NCBI GenBank assembly: GCA_030146905.1
Contig: JASLAV010000140.1
Span: 1 to 5,043, forward strand
Direction: 5' to 3'
Source of the DNA: Lentzea sp.
GTDB taxonomy: Bacteria > Actinomycetota > Actinomycetes > Mycobacteriales > Pseudonocardiaceae
DNA length: 5,043 bases
The notes below the pieces were generated by a model. It had not been told where the DNA came from, ran no database searches, and was given only the letters and a program-made list of their open reading frames with translations. A program made the position numbers and the translations under genes. Below, piece by piece: positions 1 through 5,043 of this stretch (positions within the stretch are counted from its first letter, which is position 1; every line of letters begins with the position of its first letter).

Positions 1-1638
1 CCCACGGCGTGGTTTCTGCCGCTGCGGGTGCCGCCGGTCGAGATCGAACCCGGCGAGGTGCCGCCGCTGGCGACGCTGACCGTGCGGCCGGCTCCGGTCT
101 GGTCGCGAACGTTCGTCCTCGCGCTGGTGGTCTTGTTATTGCTCGGGGCCGTTGTGGCGGGCGGGTACTGGCGGATCACCACAGCCGCAGAGGAACGATA
201 CCGGCACTGCGGGTTGTCGCCGGGCGATTCGAACTTCGAGACGCTGGCCAGGCTCGAACCCGCCGACTGCGTCGGCGTGAGCAGCAAGGCGATCCCCCTG
301 CTCGACAACGGAACCAGCGAGCTCAGGAACCGGTTCATGCGTGTGCAGGACCAGATCGCCCTCCAGAACGAGCAGGTGGAAAAGGCCAACAAGGGCAACC
401 CGGACCGCCCCTATGCGACGGTCGTGTACGTGTCGGCGATGAGCGGCCAGCCCGAGTCGCTGGCCACGAACACCGCCCGGCTCATGGGCGTGGCGGCGAT
501 GCAGGCCCGGTTGCTGGACGACCACGGCGACGGGCATCCGCTGATCAAGGTGTTGCTGGGCAACGCCGGTCGGACCATGCAGTACGGCGACGAACTGGTC
601 GCGCACCTGAAGACCTGGATGCGCCGCGACCCGACCATCGTGGGCGTGCTCGGCCTGGCGCAGAGCCGCGAGAAGTCCCGAGAAACGATCGACAAGCTGG
701 GGAGGCAAGGGCTGCCCACGGTGGCCGCCACGCTGTCGGCGAACGAATTTCCCGGGGTGTCGTCGAGGTACTTCCAGATCTCGCCGAACAACGACAGGGA
801 GGCGCTTGTCGCCGTCGAGTACGCGAACATGAAGTACGCGGGCCAGAACAAGGTCCAGATCGTGCGTTCAGCGGACGACACCGACCTCTACTCCGCAGAC
901 CTCGCCCGGAGCTTCCGCGCCCGGTTCACCGACAAGAGCCTGGGGAAGACCAGGGAGGTGCTGCCCGACCTGGTCTACCGGCCCACCACCGATCAAGACC
1001 ACACAGATGCCCGTGTGGTCGGGCAGCAGCTCTGCCAGAGCTCGGCGGACACGCTGGTCGTCTACGCGGGGCGTCCCGGCGAGTTCTTCGACCTGCTGGA
1101 CGGCATCGCCGGCACGTGTTCCGGGCAACTGGCCATGCTCGCCGGCGACGACGTCATGCGGTACGCCGCCGACGCGGACCTGCGGACAAACCACCCGAGC
1201 GTCGCGTACGACGTGCTGTCCTTCGCGGTCGGTTCCGAGTACTGCAACGCGAAGGAGGACATCTACCGGAAGATGCAGCAGATCTTCAAAGCCGAGTGCG
1301 ATGCCAACCCGCGCTCCTTCGTCGACGGCCAGGCGACGCTTGCCTATGACGCCCTCGACCTCTACGCGCACGCCATGAAGGAGCTGTTGCCGGTCACCAG
1401 GCCGTCGTCCGGGGACCTGTGGAAGACGATCAGCGACATCGGCCGTCCTCCGGTGAACCCCGGCACCGCCTCCGATCCGAGCAGCCTGCCGGTGCTGGAC
1501 GGCAAGAGCGGGAAGATCAACTTTCGAGGAGGGCAGGTTCCGCACGAGAAGCGGATCTCGGTCCTCCACGTCATGCAGGGCGACCCTCCCGTGCTTCGCG
1601 CGACCTGCGACCAATTCTGCGTCCCGCCCCCGGCCTGA
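1..1638 (+). CDS. Membrane-anchored type I periplasmic-binding-like (ABC substrate-binding-like) protein, 5' partial
   Basis: The reading frame is open from base 1, so the gene starts upstream; a GTG at 28 is the first in-window start codon but is probably internal. Numbered from that GTG, residues 28-48 form one strong transmembrane helix (TFVLALVVLLLLGAVVAGGY) after a Pro-rich segment ending in WSR, which suggests N-terminus inside and the rest outside the cell. The outer part has the signature of the type I periplasmic-binding fold (Peripla_BP_6 / branched-chain amino-acid receptor class): GVLGLAQS at 206-213, then GLPTVAATLSANEF and RYFQISPNNDREA, and YDALDLYAHA from residue 440. Eight cysteines (61, 81, 336, 364, 406, 424, 527, 531) all lie outside the membrane and could form disulfides. 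There is no lipobox, so it is helix-anchored, unlike ordinary ABC receptors, and no permease or ATPase gene is visible. A ligand sensor with a cytoplasmic domain upstream is the likeliest role (inference). The ligand is unknown. The stop is TGA at 1636-1638. Confidence 0.85.
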   Translation, partial: PTAWFLPLRVPPVEIEPGEVPPLATLTVRPAPVWSRTFVLALVVLLLLGAVVAGGYWRITTAAEERYRHCGLSPGDSNFETLARLEPADCVGVSSKAIPLLDNGTSELRNRFMRVQDQIALQNEQVEKANKGNPDRPYATVVYVSAMSGQPESLATNTARLMGVAAMQARLLDDHGDGHPLIKVLLGNAGRTMQYGDELVAHLKTWMRRDPTIVGVLGLAQSREKSRETIDKLGRQGLPTVAATLSANEFPGVSSRYFQISPNNDREALVAVEYANMKYAGQNKVQIVRSADDTDLYSADLARSFRARFTDKSLGKTREVLPDLVYRPTTDQDHTDARVVGQQLCQSSADTLVVYAGRPGEFFDLLDGIAGTCSGQLAMLAGDDVMRYAADADLRTNHPSVAYDVLSFAVGSEYCNAKEDIYRKMQQIFKAECDANPRSFVDGQATLAYDALDLYAHAMKELLPVTRPSSGDLWKTISDIGRPPVNPGTASDPSSLPVLDGKSGKINFRGGQVPHEKRISVLHVMQGDPPVLRATCDQFCVPPPA

Positions 1639-1783
1639 GCGAGGGCGGTCGACATCGCGCGGCGCACCCGGCTTGTGCGGATTGCGCGTGACGAACGCAC
1701 TCCTCTACCGATGAGGCGGGCAGGGTTCGGCGCAGTCCGGGTGGCAGAAGTCGATTACTGGACTGCGACCGGGTAGTCATCCT
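1639..1783. other. Intergenic stretch, nothing recognised
   Basis: Downstream of the binding-protein stop I find no ORF with protein-like content, no RNA gene and no clear hairpin followed by a T-run. A 4-bp stem with a 7-base loop (GCAC/GTGC near 1666-1680) is too weak to call a terminator. Confidence 0.4.
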
Positions 1784-1834
1784 TTGAGGACGGTGTCGGC
1801 CACTCGTTCGGTGGTGAGCGTGCTCCCCGTGCAT

Positions 1835-2104
1835 CATTTCGGCGTTGAGCGGGTTGAGGCCGTAGTCGACATCTTCATCGCCACCTCCGCGCTTGATCTG
1901 AGCTGCTGGATCCGTTCTTGGTACCTCGGTACAGCGCAGGGCTTCACCGAGCCAAGTTGCGTGCCTCTCCAGTTTTCGTGCCGCAGCGACGACCAGGACG
2001 ACCAGCACTTCGAACAGGCCAACGCCACACAGGACGGAGACGGCTTTCTCGATTGCGAGGCCGCACCGCGCGGCCCTCGGTGTGGCCGGGTTGCGGTGTC
2101 GTGA
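1835..2104 (-). pseudogene. Possible decayed small membrane-protein ORF
   Basis: On the minus strand this frame is open after a TGA at 2107-2105 and reads an EKAVSVLCGVGLF then EVLVVLVVAAARKLERHA segment: one hydrophobic helix of about 18-20 residues followed by a basic, amphipathic stretch (WLGEALR) and then GLNPLNAE. That pattern resembles small single-helix actinobacterial membrane proteins with a cytoplasmic helical tail. No ATG, GTG or TTG precedes the helix in this frame (the first GTG, at 2008, is inside it). The frame runs on with low-quality sequence (HHRTSGRHRPQR) antisense to the binding-protein gene. A neighbouring frame offers TLTTERVADTVLKG followed by TGA, about where a natural end could be. 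I read it as a remnant without a start and with a possible frameshift near 1830. It may equally be chance; I do not recognise a family. Confidence 0.22.
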
Positions 2105-2174
2105 TCACGGCCGAGGCTGGACGGAGCCTGACATCGAGCTCCACATTGGACAGTGAGCAGGTGTGGGTGGCTGA

Positions 2175-2420
2175 ATGGAAGAAAGCGAACTGGCGCGCCA
2201 CGCGGGTGACATGGTGATCTTCCGATGTGGAGGAGCGCAGCACCGCGGCCGGTTGATGCAGGTCGGTTCGGCAGTCTGGAACGGTAGTGACCAGGAGGGC
2301 CACGTGCTCGTGGAACCTCCGGCGACCCTGGTGAAACTCTCCGTCCCGTCGCGCGACGTCACGCTGGTCGAATCGAACAATCCGGCCCGCGTAGCACTGC
2401 CTGAGCCGAAGAAGACCTGG
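2175..2420 (+). CDS. Possible small protein or gene fragment, function unknown
   Basis: An ATG at 2175 has a GGGTGG stretch four bases upstream (2165-2170) as a possible ribosome binding site. The first 75-80 codons keep a high share of G or C in the third position and read like a small beta-rich protein: GDMVIFRCGG, HRGRLMQVG, EGHVLVEPP, LVKLSVPSRDVTLVE. I do not recognise a family. The frame stays open to 2588, but from about 2420 the better protein signal moves to another frame (the MmyB-type relic). After about 2490 this frame itself reads the second half of that relic, because of the relic's frameshift. The natural end of this ORF is therefore lost, and what remains looks like a piece fused to foreign sequence. 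It could be a genuine short gene, a remnant, or chance. Confidence 0.33.
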
Positions 2421-2560
2421 CGCGGGGACCGAGCTGGTCCGGCCGAGCCTGCTCCGTGTGGTCGCGGCGACCGAATCCGATCCCGCCTGGTGCTCGGCCG
2501 CAGCTACGACGTGCTGGCGTGGAACAGGACCGTCGCCAAGCTGTTCAGCGACGTTTCGGC
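2395..2560 (+). pseudogene. Fragment of an XRE-family regulator, MmyB-like ligand-binding domain, frameshifted
   Basis: Frame 1 from about 2401 reads LSRRRPGAGTELVRPSLLRV then VAATESDPA. Frame 3 from about 2490 reads LVLGRSYDVLAWNRTVAKLF then SDVSA. Joined, they match the linker and first part of the MmyB-like ligand-binding domain found C-terminal to an XRE helix-turn-helix in many actinobacterial regulators (family pattern: V-R-P-x-L then PALVLGR, DVLAWN). The two halves join if one base, probably a C, is restored in GCCTGGTGC near 2489, so a single-base deletion split the frame. The N-terminal helix-turn-helix domain is absent upstream, and the domain stops after SDVSA, where the family normally continues with a PP-x-x-RN segment. 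Only about 55 residues of a protein usually near 280 remain. It cannot work as a regulator. Confidence 0.7.
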
Positions 2561-2710
2561 TGGGAGGGTGTCGTCGTCGGTGCGCTGATCCCAGGCTCTG
2601 GCATTGGTCTGATCAACGGTCAAATGATCGACGTCGCTACGAGAGTCGTGCCGGACTCTCGCGCAGACATGGCGTCCAGGATCAACTCCACCCTGCGCCA
2701 GGTGGCGCTG
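2561..2710 (+). pseudogene. Fragment of an MFS (DHA2-type) drug exporter
   Basis: Directly after the MmyB-like relic, frame 2 reads WEGVVVGALIPGSGIGLING, then QMIDVATRVVPDSRADMASR and INSTLRQVAL. This matches a late segment of 14-helix MFS exporters: a glycine-rich helix (G-x-G-x-G-L), a loop with a VP and A-x-MAS motif, then a conserved N-x-x-RQV at the start of the next helix. About 50 residues of a protein normally near 450-500 are left. There is no start, and the frame leaves the family pattern after RQVAL, close to the point where the transposase relic begins on the other strand. MmyB-type regulators often sit beside transporter or oxidoreductase genes, so both relics may come from one old regulator-exporter pair, but here they are abutted with their inner parts missing. 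Confidence 0.6.
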
Positions 2711-2737
2711 TGCTTGCCGAAACGCTATCCGTGCAGG

Positions 2738-3331
2738 TCAGGCTGCGCGGTACAGGCGCTTGCCGAGCGCTGTGTCGATGTGGAAGAAGTCCGTGGCGAT
2801 GATGTCTTCGGCTTGGGCTGTGAGGAACTCGCGCCAGGTGGGGCCGCGGCGACGTGGCGCCGGGTCGATGCCCACTGCGTTCAGGATTTCCCAGACCGTT
2901 GAGGCGGCGGTCGGGTGGCTGAGACGGGCTGACTCGCCTTGGATCCGTCGATGTCTCCACCGCGGGTTCTCCTCGGCGAGTCGGAGCACGAGTGTCTTGA
3001 TCGCTGCTCGGGTTGGTGGGCGTCCGGTGCGTCTGCGCGCGGTGTTGTCCCACTTCCAGGCGATGAACCTGCGGTGCCAGCCGAGCAACGTGCCGGGGGT
3101 GATCGGGAAGATCTCGCGCCAGCGCGAACGATGTATCAGCCTGGACAGTGCGGCGAACCAGAATCGGTCTGCGGGCTCGTAGCGGACCGGGCGGGCCGGC
3201 TGTTGACGAAGCACGGTGTTCTCGTGCCGCAGTACGAGAAGCTCGGCGTCCTTCTCCGCCTCACTGCGGAGCAGCACCAATGTGGCGGACAGCAACTTCC
3301 GAGTCGCCTTGTACAGCTGGGACACGATCAT
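2738..3331 (-). pseudogene. Integrase-core (rve/DDE) transposase, C-terminally truncated
   Basis: The ATG is at 3331-3329 and the frame gives 197 residues, against roughly 350 or more for the family. Recognisable family segments in order are LLVLRHENTVLR (31-42), RYEPADRFWFAAL (50-62), GTLLGWHRRFIAWKWD (80-95), NPRWRHRRIQGE (122-133), STVWEILNAVGIDPAPR (144-160) and GPTWREFLTAQAEDIIATDF (163-182). D181 in ATDFFHID is the likely first catalytic aspartate of the DDE triad. The frame ends at RLYRAA and TGA just after this, so the second D, the E and the rest of the catalytic domain are missing. Substitutions at normally steady places (RWRHRR for the usual W-G-HRR, GESARLSHP for G-E-L-x-RLGHP) suggest it has been inactive for some time. 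The family is common in actinobacterial genomes and IS3/IS481-like in its catalytic core; I cannot assign a named IS. It cannot be active. Confidence 0.85.
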
Positions 3332-3333
3332 CT

Positions 3334-3343
3334 GAGCATGCTC
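3334..3343. repeat. 10-bp perfect palindrome just upstream of the transposase start
   Basis: GAGCATGCTC reads the same on both strands and lies two bases upstream of the transposase ATG. Its core GCATGCT recurs at 3368-3374, 32 bp away, about three helical turns. The transposase end of the element should lie between here and about 3381, where CHAT-like coding sequence begins. The repeats may be part of the IS terminus or a transposase-binding site, but no matching opposite end remains in the window to confirm this. Confidence 0.3.
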
Positions 3344-3381
3344 TCAGCCTGGGGGAGAGATGCGCTGGCATGCTGCGGTGA

Positions 3382-3806
3382 CGACTTTTCGAGCGGCACA
3401 ACATCGAGTCAGGTGAGTTCGGCGATCCGGCATCTGCCGCGTTGCTGGTTGCCCCAAAGGATCCAGCGGGCGAGGGCTCGCGGTTGTCCGCCGCGACCTC
3501 TCGGTGGCGCAGGTGTCGATGCCCGACCGTGTCTACCTCGGTGGCTGCGAGGGAGCCGGATTCGCAACGAGCCTGGAGTGGTCGAGCGTCGGCGCCGCCG
3601 CACTGACACTGGGCAGCGACGTCGTCATGGCACACCGATGGCCAATCATCGACGGACGGCACGCCAACGTCGTCGATCAGGAATGCATGTCGATCGTCGC
3701 AGACGGCGAAGATCCCGCAGCGCGGCTCGGCTCCCTGCAACGAGAGTGGCTGGTGCGATGGCGAGCACGCGATCCGCAGGCGACGGCGCCGCACTATCCT
3801 CTTTAG
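3382..3806 (+). pseudogene. C-terminal relic of a CHAT-domain (caspase-like) protein, one-base frameshift
   Basis: Frame 1 from 3382 reads RHNIESGEFGDPASAALLVA, then PKDPAGEGSRLSAA. After about 3494 the sequence continues in frame 3 as DLSVAQVSMPDRVYLGGCEG, AGFATSLEWSSVGAAALTLG, SDVVMAHRWPIID, ending DPQATAPHYPL and TAG at 3804-3806. This is the order seen in CHAT domains (Caspase HetF Associated with TPRs): a His region, an A-x-x-LL-hydrophobic strand, a V-x-L-x-x-C strand with the catalytic cysteine (here GGC, in frame with E-G), an aliphatic helix ending at a small-residue turn, a W-P-I-x-D motif and a terminal amphipathic helix. H at 3397-3399 is a candidate for the catalytic histidine. 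One missing base near 3493 (GCCGC-GAC) accounts for the shift. The N-terminal half of the domain and everything before it are gone, next to the IS end. The family also usually continues past H-Y with an aromatic strand, so the 3' end seems cut too. About 140 residues remain; not functional as read. Confidence 0.68.
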
Positions 3807-4212
3807 ACACCAACAGCGATGATTTTCCTCGGCGCTGGCCGACTCCCAGCAGATTCTGGCCGAGATCGAGCAGTTCGGTCTGGTACTTACCGATTCCATT
3901 GCGGGCAACGCCGGTAACACGCAGCCGTTGGTCGAGTTCTAGCCGGCACAGGCCGAAGGTCGCCAGAGCCCATGGCTGCGCCAGCCCGGACGCCACGGGG
4001 AATACCGCCGCACGAAGCTCTCCCGGCATCCCGGTACCGCGCTCGGCCACACCACTGACCAGGTCCAGCACGCACCACGGCGACCGGGAGCCCCCAGACG
4101 GCAAACTCAACAGGAGTCGATCGGTCCCCGGAATCGCCACCAGCGATGTGCCATAACCCCAGTTCGCTCCCGGCCTGATGGGGAGCGGATGCCTCCTGAC
4201 CGCGAACCGCAC
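3646..4212 (-). CDS. Hypothetical protein, N-terminal part; probably 3'-truncated
   Basis: The frame starts at GTG 4212; an in-frame TGA 24 bases upstream means no earlier start is possible. The first 135 residues look like real protein: RPGANWGYGTSLVAIPGTDR (13-32), LLLSLP, SPWCVLDLVSG, then AAVFPVASGL, WALATFGLCRLEL and ELLDLGQNLLGVG. Alternating beta-strand-like segments with G-T-D and D-L-x-x-G turns suggest blades of a beta-propeller or a similar all-beta fold (inference). I recognise no family. From about 3806 down to the stop at 3646 the frame is simply antisense to the CHAT relic and turns Arg/Ala/Pro-rich (RAALRDLRRLRRS), so the natural C-terminus is probably missing. No good Shine-Dalgarno is visible before the GTG; the start may be leaderless or weak. 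The methyltransferase gene upstream on the same strand ends 122 bases before this start. Confidence 0.5.
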   Translation of the reverse strand: MRFAVRRHPLPIRPGANWGYGTSLVAIPGTDRLLLSLPSGGSRSPWCVLDLVSGVAERGTGMPGELRAAVFPVASGLAQPWALATFGLCRLELDQRLRVTGVARNGIGKYQTELLDLGQNLLGVGQRRGKSSLLVSKEDSAAPSPADRVLAIAPATLVAGSRAALRDLRRLRRSTCIPDRRRWRAVRR

Positions 4213-4215
4213 CTC

Positions 4216-4266
4216 GGCACACGACCGCGCTGATCACAACGTCCTCGTTACCGCTGATCGTGTGCC
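4216..4266. repeat. Nested inverted repeat upstream of the hypothetical gene
   Basis: A perfect 9-bp inverted repeat, GGCACACGA at 4216-4224 and TCGTGTGCC at 4258-4266, flanks a 33-base spacer. Inside the spacer, AACG and CGTT (about 4238-4249) form a second, smaller inverted pair around TCCT, and CGCTGATC occurs twice as a direct repeat (about 4228 and 4253). The block begins four bases upstream of the GTG at 4212 and sits after the methyltransferase stop. It could be an operator for the hypothetical gene, an RNA hairpin ending methyltransferase transcription, or a trace of a recombination site. There is no T-run, so a classical intrinsic terminator is unlikely. Confidence 0.4.
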
Positions 4267-4334
4267 AGCAGAGGCGCGCTCATGCCGATGAGCGAATAAT
4301 CGAAACTGGCTTGCCGGGTAGTTGAGCCCGATTT

Positions 4335-5043
4335 TCATACTTTGCTCGCCACCACCATGTAGTTCTCGGCCTCAAGGTTGAACGTGCTCATTTCCGTCTG
4401 GAGTCCGACCCGGTACAACTCGACTTCGAGTTCTTCGTATCGGTAGGGCCAGCTCGACAGCAGTTCCGAGCGGGCAAGAACCGACCCAGCCGTATCCACT
4501 TGCGCGATCGCAATCTCGATGTAGTGCTCGTCCTCCCAGTTCGGCGCGATGTCCCAGCGGTAGACCACGACGGCATCGCGACCGTTCCGGCGGACGAGTC
4601 GGTCACTGATGTTCAGTCGGGAACCTCTGGCCCTCACGAGTTCCCACGTGCGGGAGGTGAGCACCAAGCGCCCGCCGCGGCGCAGAAGCCGTGACATCGA
4701 CTCCAGAGCAGCAACCCTGCCTCTCGCGCCCACGGCATGATGCAGCGAGTTGCCAACGCAGAACACCATGTCGAAGGTGGCGTCATCAAAATGGTCGGGC
4801 AACTCTTCCCAGTCCGCCCGCACTGTCCGGACAGATGCACCGAACTCCTCAGACAACTCCGCAGTCCGACGAACCATCGCTTCGCTGGCATCAGTTGCGA
4901 CAACCTGGATGCCAAGACCGGCGAGGCCAACCGCCAACTGTCCGGTTCCACACGAGCAATCGAGGACGTGAGCGTTCGACGGCAGGAGACTGAGGACGTC
5001 ATCGAACGACGCAGCGAACTCGGCCGGAGCCAGCTTCGCATCG
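4335..5043 (-). CDS. Class I SAM-dependent methyltransferase, 5' partial
   Basis: The frame is open at the right edge, with its first full codon at 5042-5040, and ends with TGA at 4337-4335, leaving 235 visible residues. Numbered from that first codon, the Rossmann-like methyltransferase motifs appear in order: motif I VLDCSCGTG (26-34) for SAM binding, the acidic residue D51 in VVATDAS for the ribose hydroxyls, D77 in RADW beside the adenine, motif IV FDMVFCVGNSLHH (90-102), and LLRRGGRLVLTS (119-130) after it. The C-terminal part (WELVRARGSRL, then a beta-rich stretch with HYIEIAIAQVD and ELEVELYRVGLQ) resembles the small-molecule methyltransferases of the Methyltransf_25/11 type in actinomycetes. 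The substrate cannot be told from the sequence. Only perhaps 10-40 N-terminal residues are missing, judging by the distance to motif I in the family. An in-frame TTG at 4937 is inside the SAM-binding region and is not the start. The gene looks intact within the window, unlike its downstream neighbour. Confidence 0.9.
   Translation of the reverse strand, partial: DAKLAPAEFAASFDDVLSLLPSNAHVLDCSCGTGQLAVGLAGLGIQVVATDASEAMVRRTAELSEEFGASVRTVRADWEELPDHFDDATFDMVFCVGNSLHHAVGARGRVAALESMSRLLRRGGRLVLTSRTWELVRARGSRLNISDRLVRRNGRDAVVVYRWDIAPNWEDEHYIEIAIAQVDTAGSVLARSELLSSWPYRYEELEVELYRVGLQTEMSTFNLEAENYMVVASKV

Noticed and set aside
9..1349. 446-codon plus-strand ORF overlapping the binding-protein gene
   Set aside because: Arg/Gly/Ala-rich low-complexity translation typical of a shifted frame of a GC-rich gene; the binding-protein frame has clear family motifs.
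1784..2104. 106-codon plus-strand ORF
   Set aside because: No hydrophobic core or motif, unusual Cys and Gln content; the opposite strand carries the better protein-like signal.
3261..3920. 219-codon minus-strand ORF
   Set aside because: Shadow of the CHAT relic; its Cys/His/Arg-rich translation has no fold-like pattern.
2939..4156. 405-codon plus-strand ORF
   Set aside because: It runs antisense through the transposase, then out of frame through the CHAT relic and antisense to the hypothetical gene; the translation is Arg/Ser-rich with no family pattern. A long open frame is expected by chance at this GC content.
3887..4237. Alternative minus-strand ORF starting at 4237
   Set aside because: Overlaps the hypothetical gene in another frame and reads as low-complexity; the 4212 frame has strand-like, non-repetitive content.
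1..5043. CRISPR array, tRNA or rRNA
   Set aside because: No regularly spaced repeats and no cloverleaf or rRNA signature seen on either strand.

Overview
The window is GC-rich DNA with a strong preference for G or C at the third codon position in its two intact genes. The gene families present (MmyB-type XRE regulator, an actinobacterial rve-type transposase, CHAT protein, membrane-anchored type I binding protein) point to an actinomycete, plausibly Streptomyces- or Pseudonocardiales-like. The genus cannot be fixed from the sequence.

Layout. (a) 1-1638, plus strand: 3' part of a gene for a membrane-anchored, extracytoplasmic type I periplasmic-binding-like protein. The frame is open at the left edge, so a cytoplasmic N-terminal part probably lies outside the window. 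(b) 1639-2400: no convincing intact gene. It holds a possible decayed minus-strand membrane ORF and a possible small plus-strand ORF (about 2175-2420). (c) 2395-3806: a mosaic of gene relics placed nearly end to end. These are a frameshifted piece of an MmyB-type XRE regulator, a piece of an MFS drug exporter of the DHA2 kind, a 3'-truncated integrase-core transposase on the minus strand, and the C-terminal part of a CHAT-domain (caspase-like) protein with a one-base frameshift. (d) 3807-4212, minus strand: N-terminal piece of an unrecognised protein, meeting the CHAT relic tail to tail near 3806. (e) 4213-4334: short intergenic stretch with a nested inverted repeat. (f) 4335-5043, minus strand: class I SAM-dependent methyltransferase, cut by the right edge.

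I see no complete new system. The main story is erosion: two healthy genes flank about 2.7 kb of truncated and frameshifted pieces around a transposase relic, as expected at a recombination-prone accessory locus. The most interesting component is the CHAT relic, near a membrane-anchored ligand-binding protein. Both kinds of protein occur in actinobacterial sensing or conflict loci, but a functional link here is only inference. Two of the breaks are single-base frameshifts, which could also be assembly errors.
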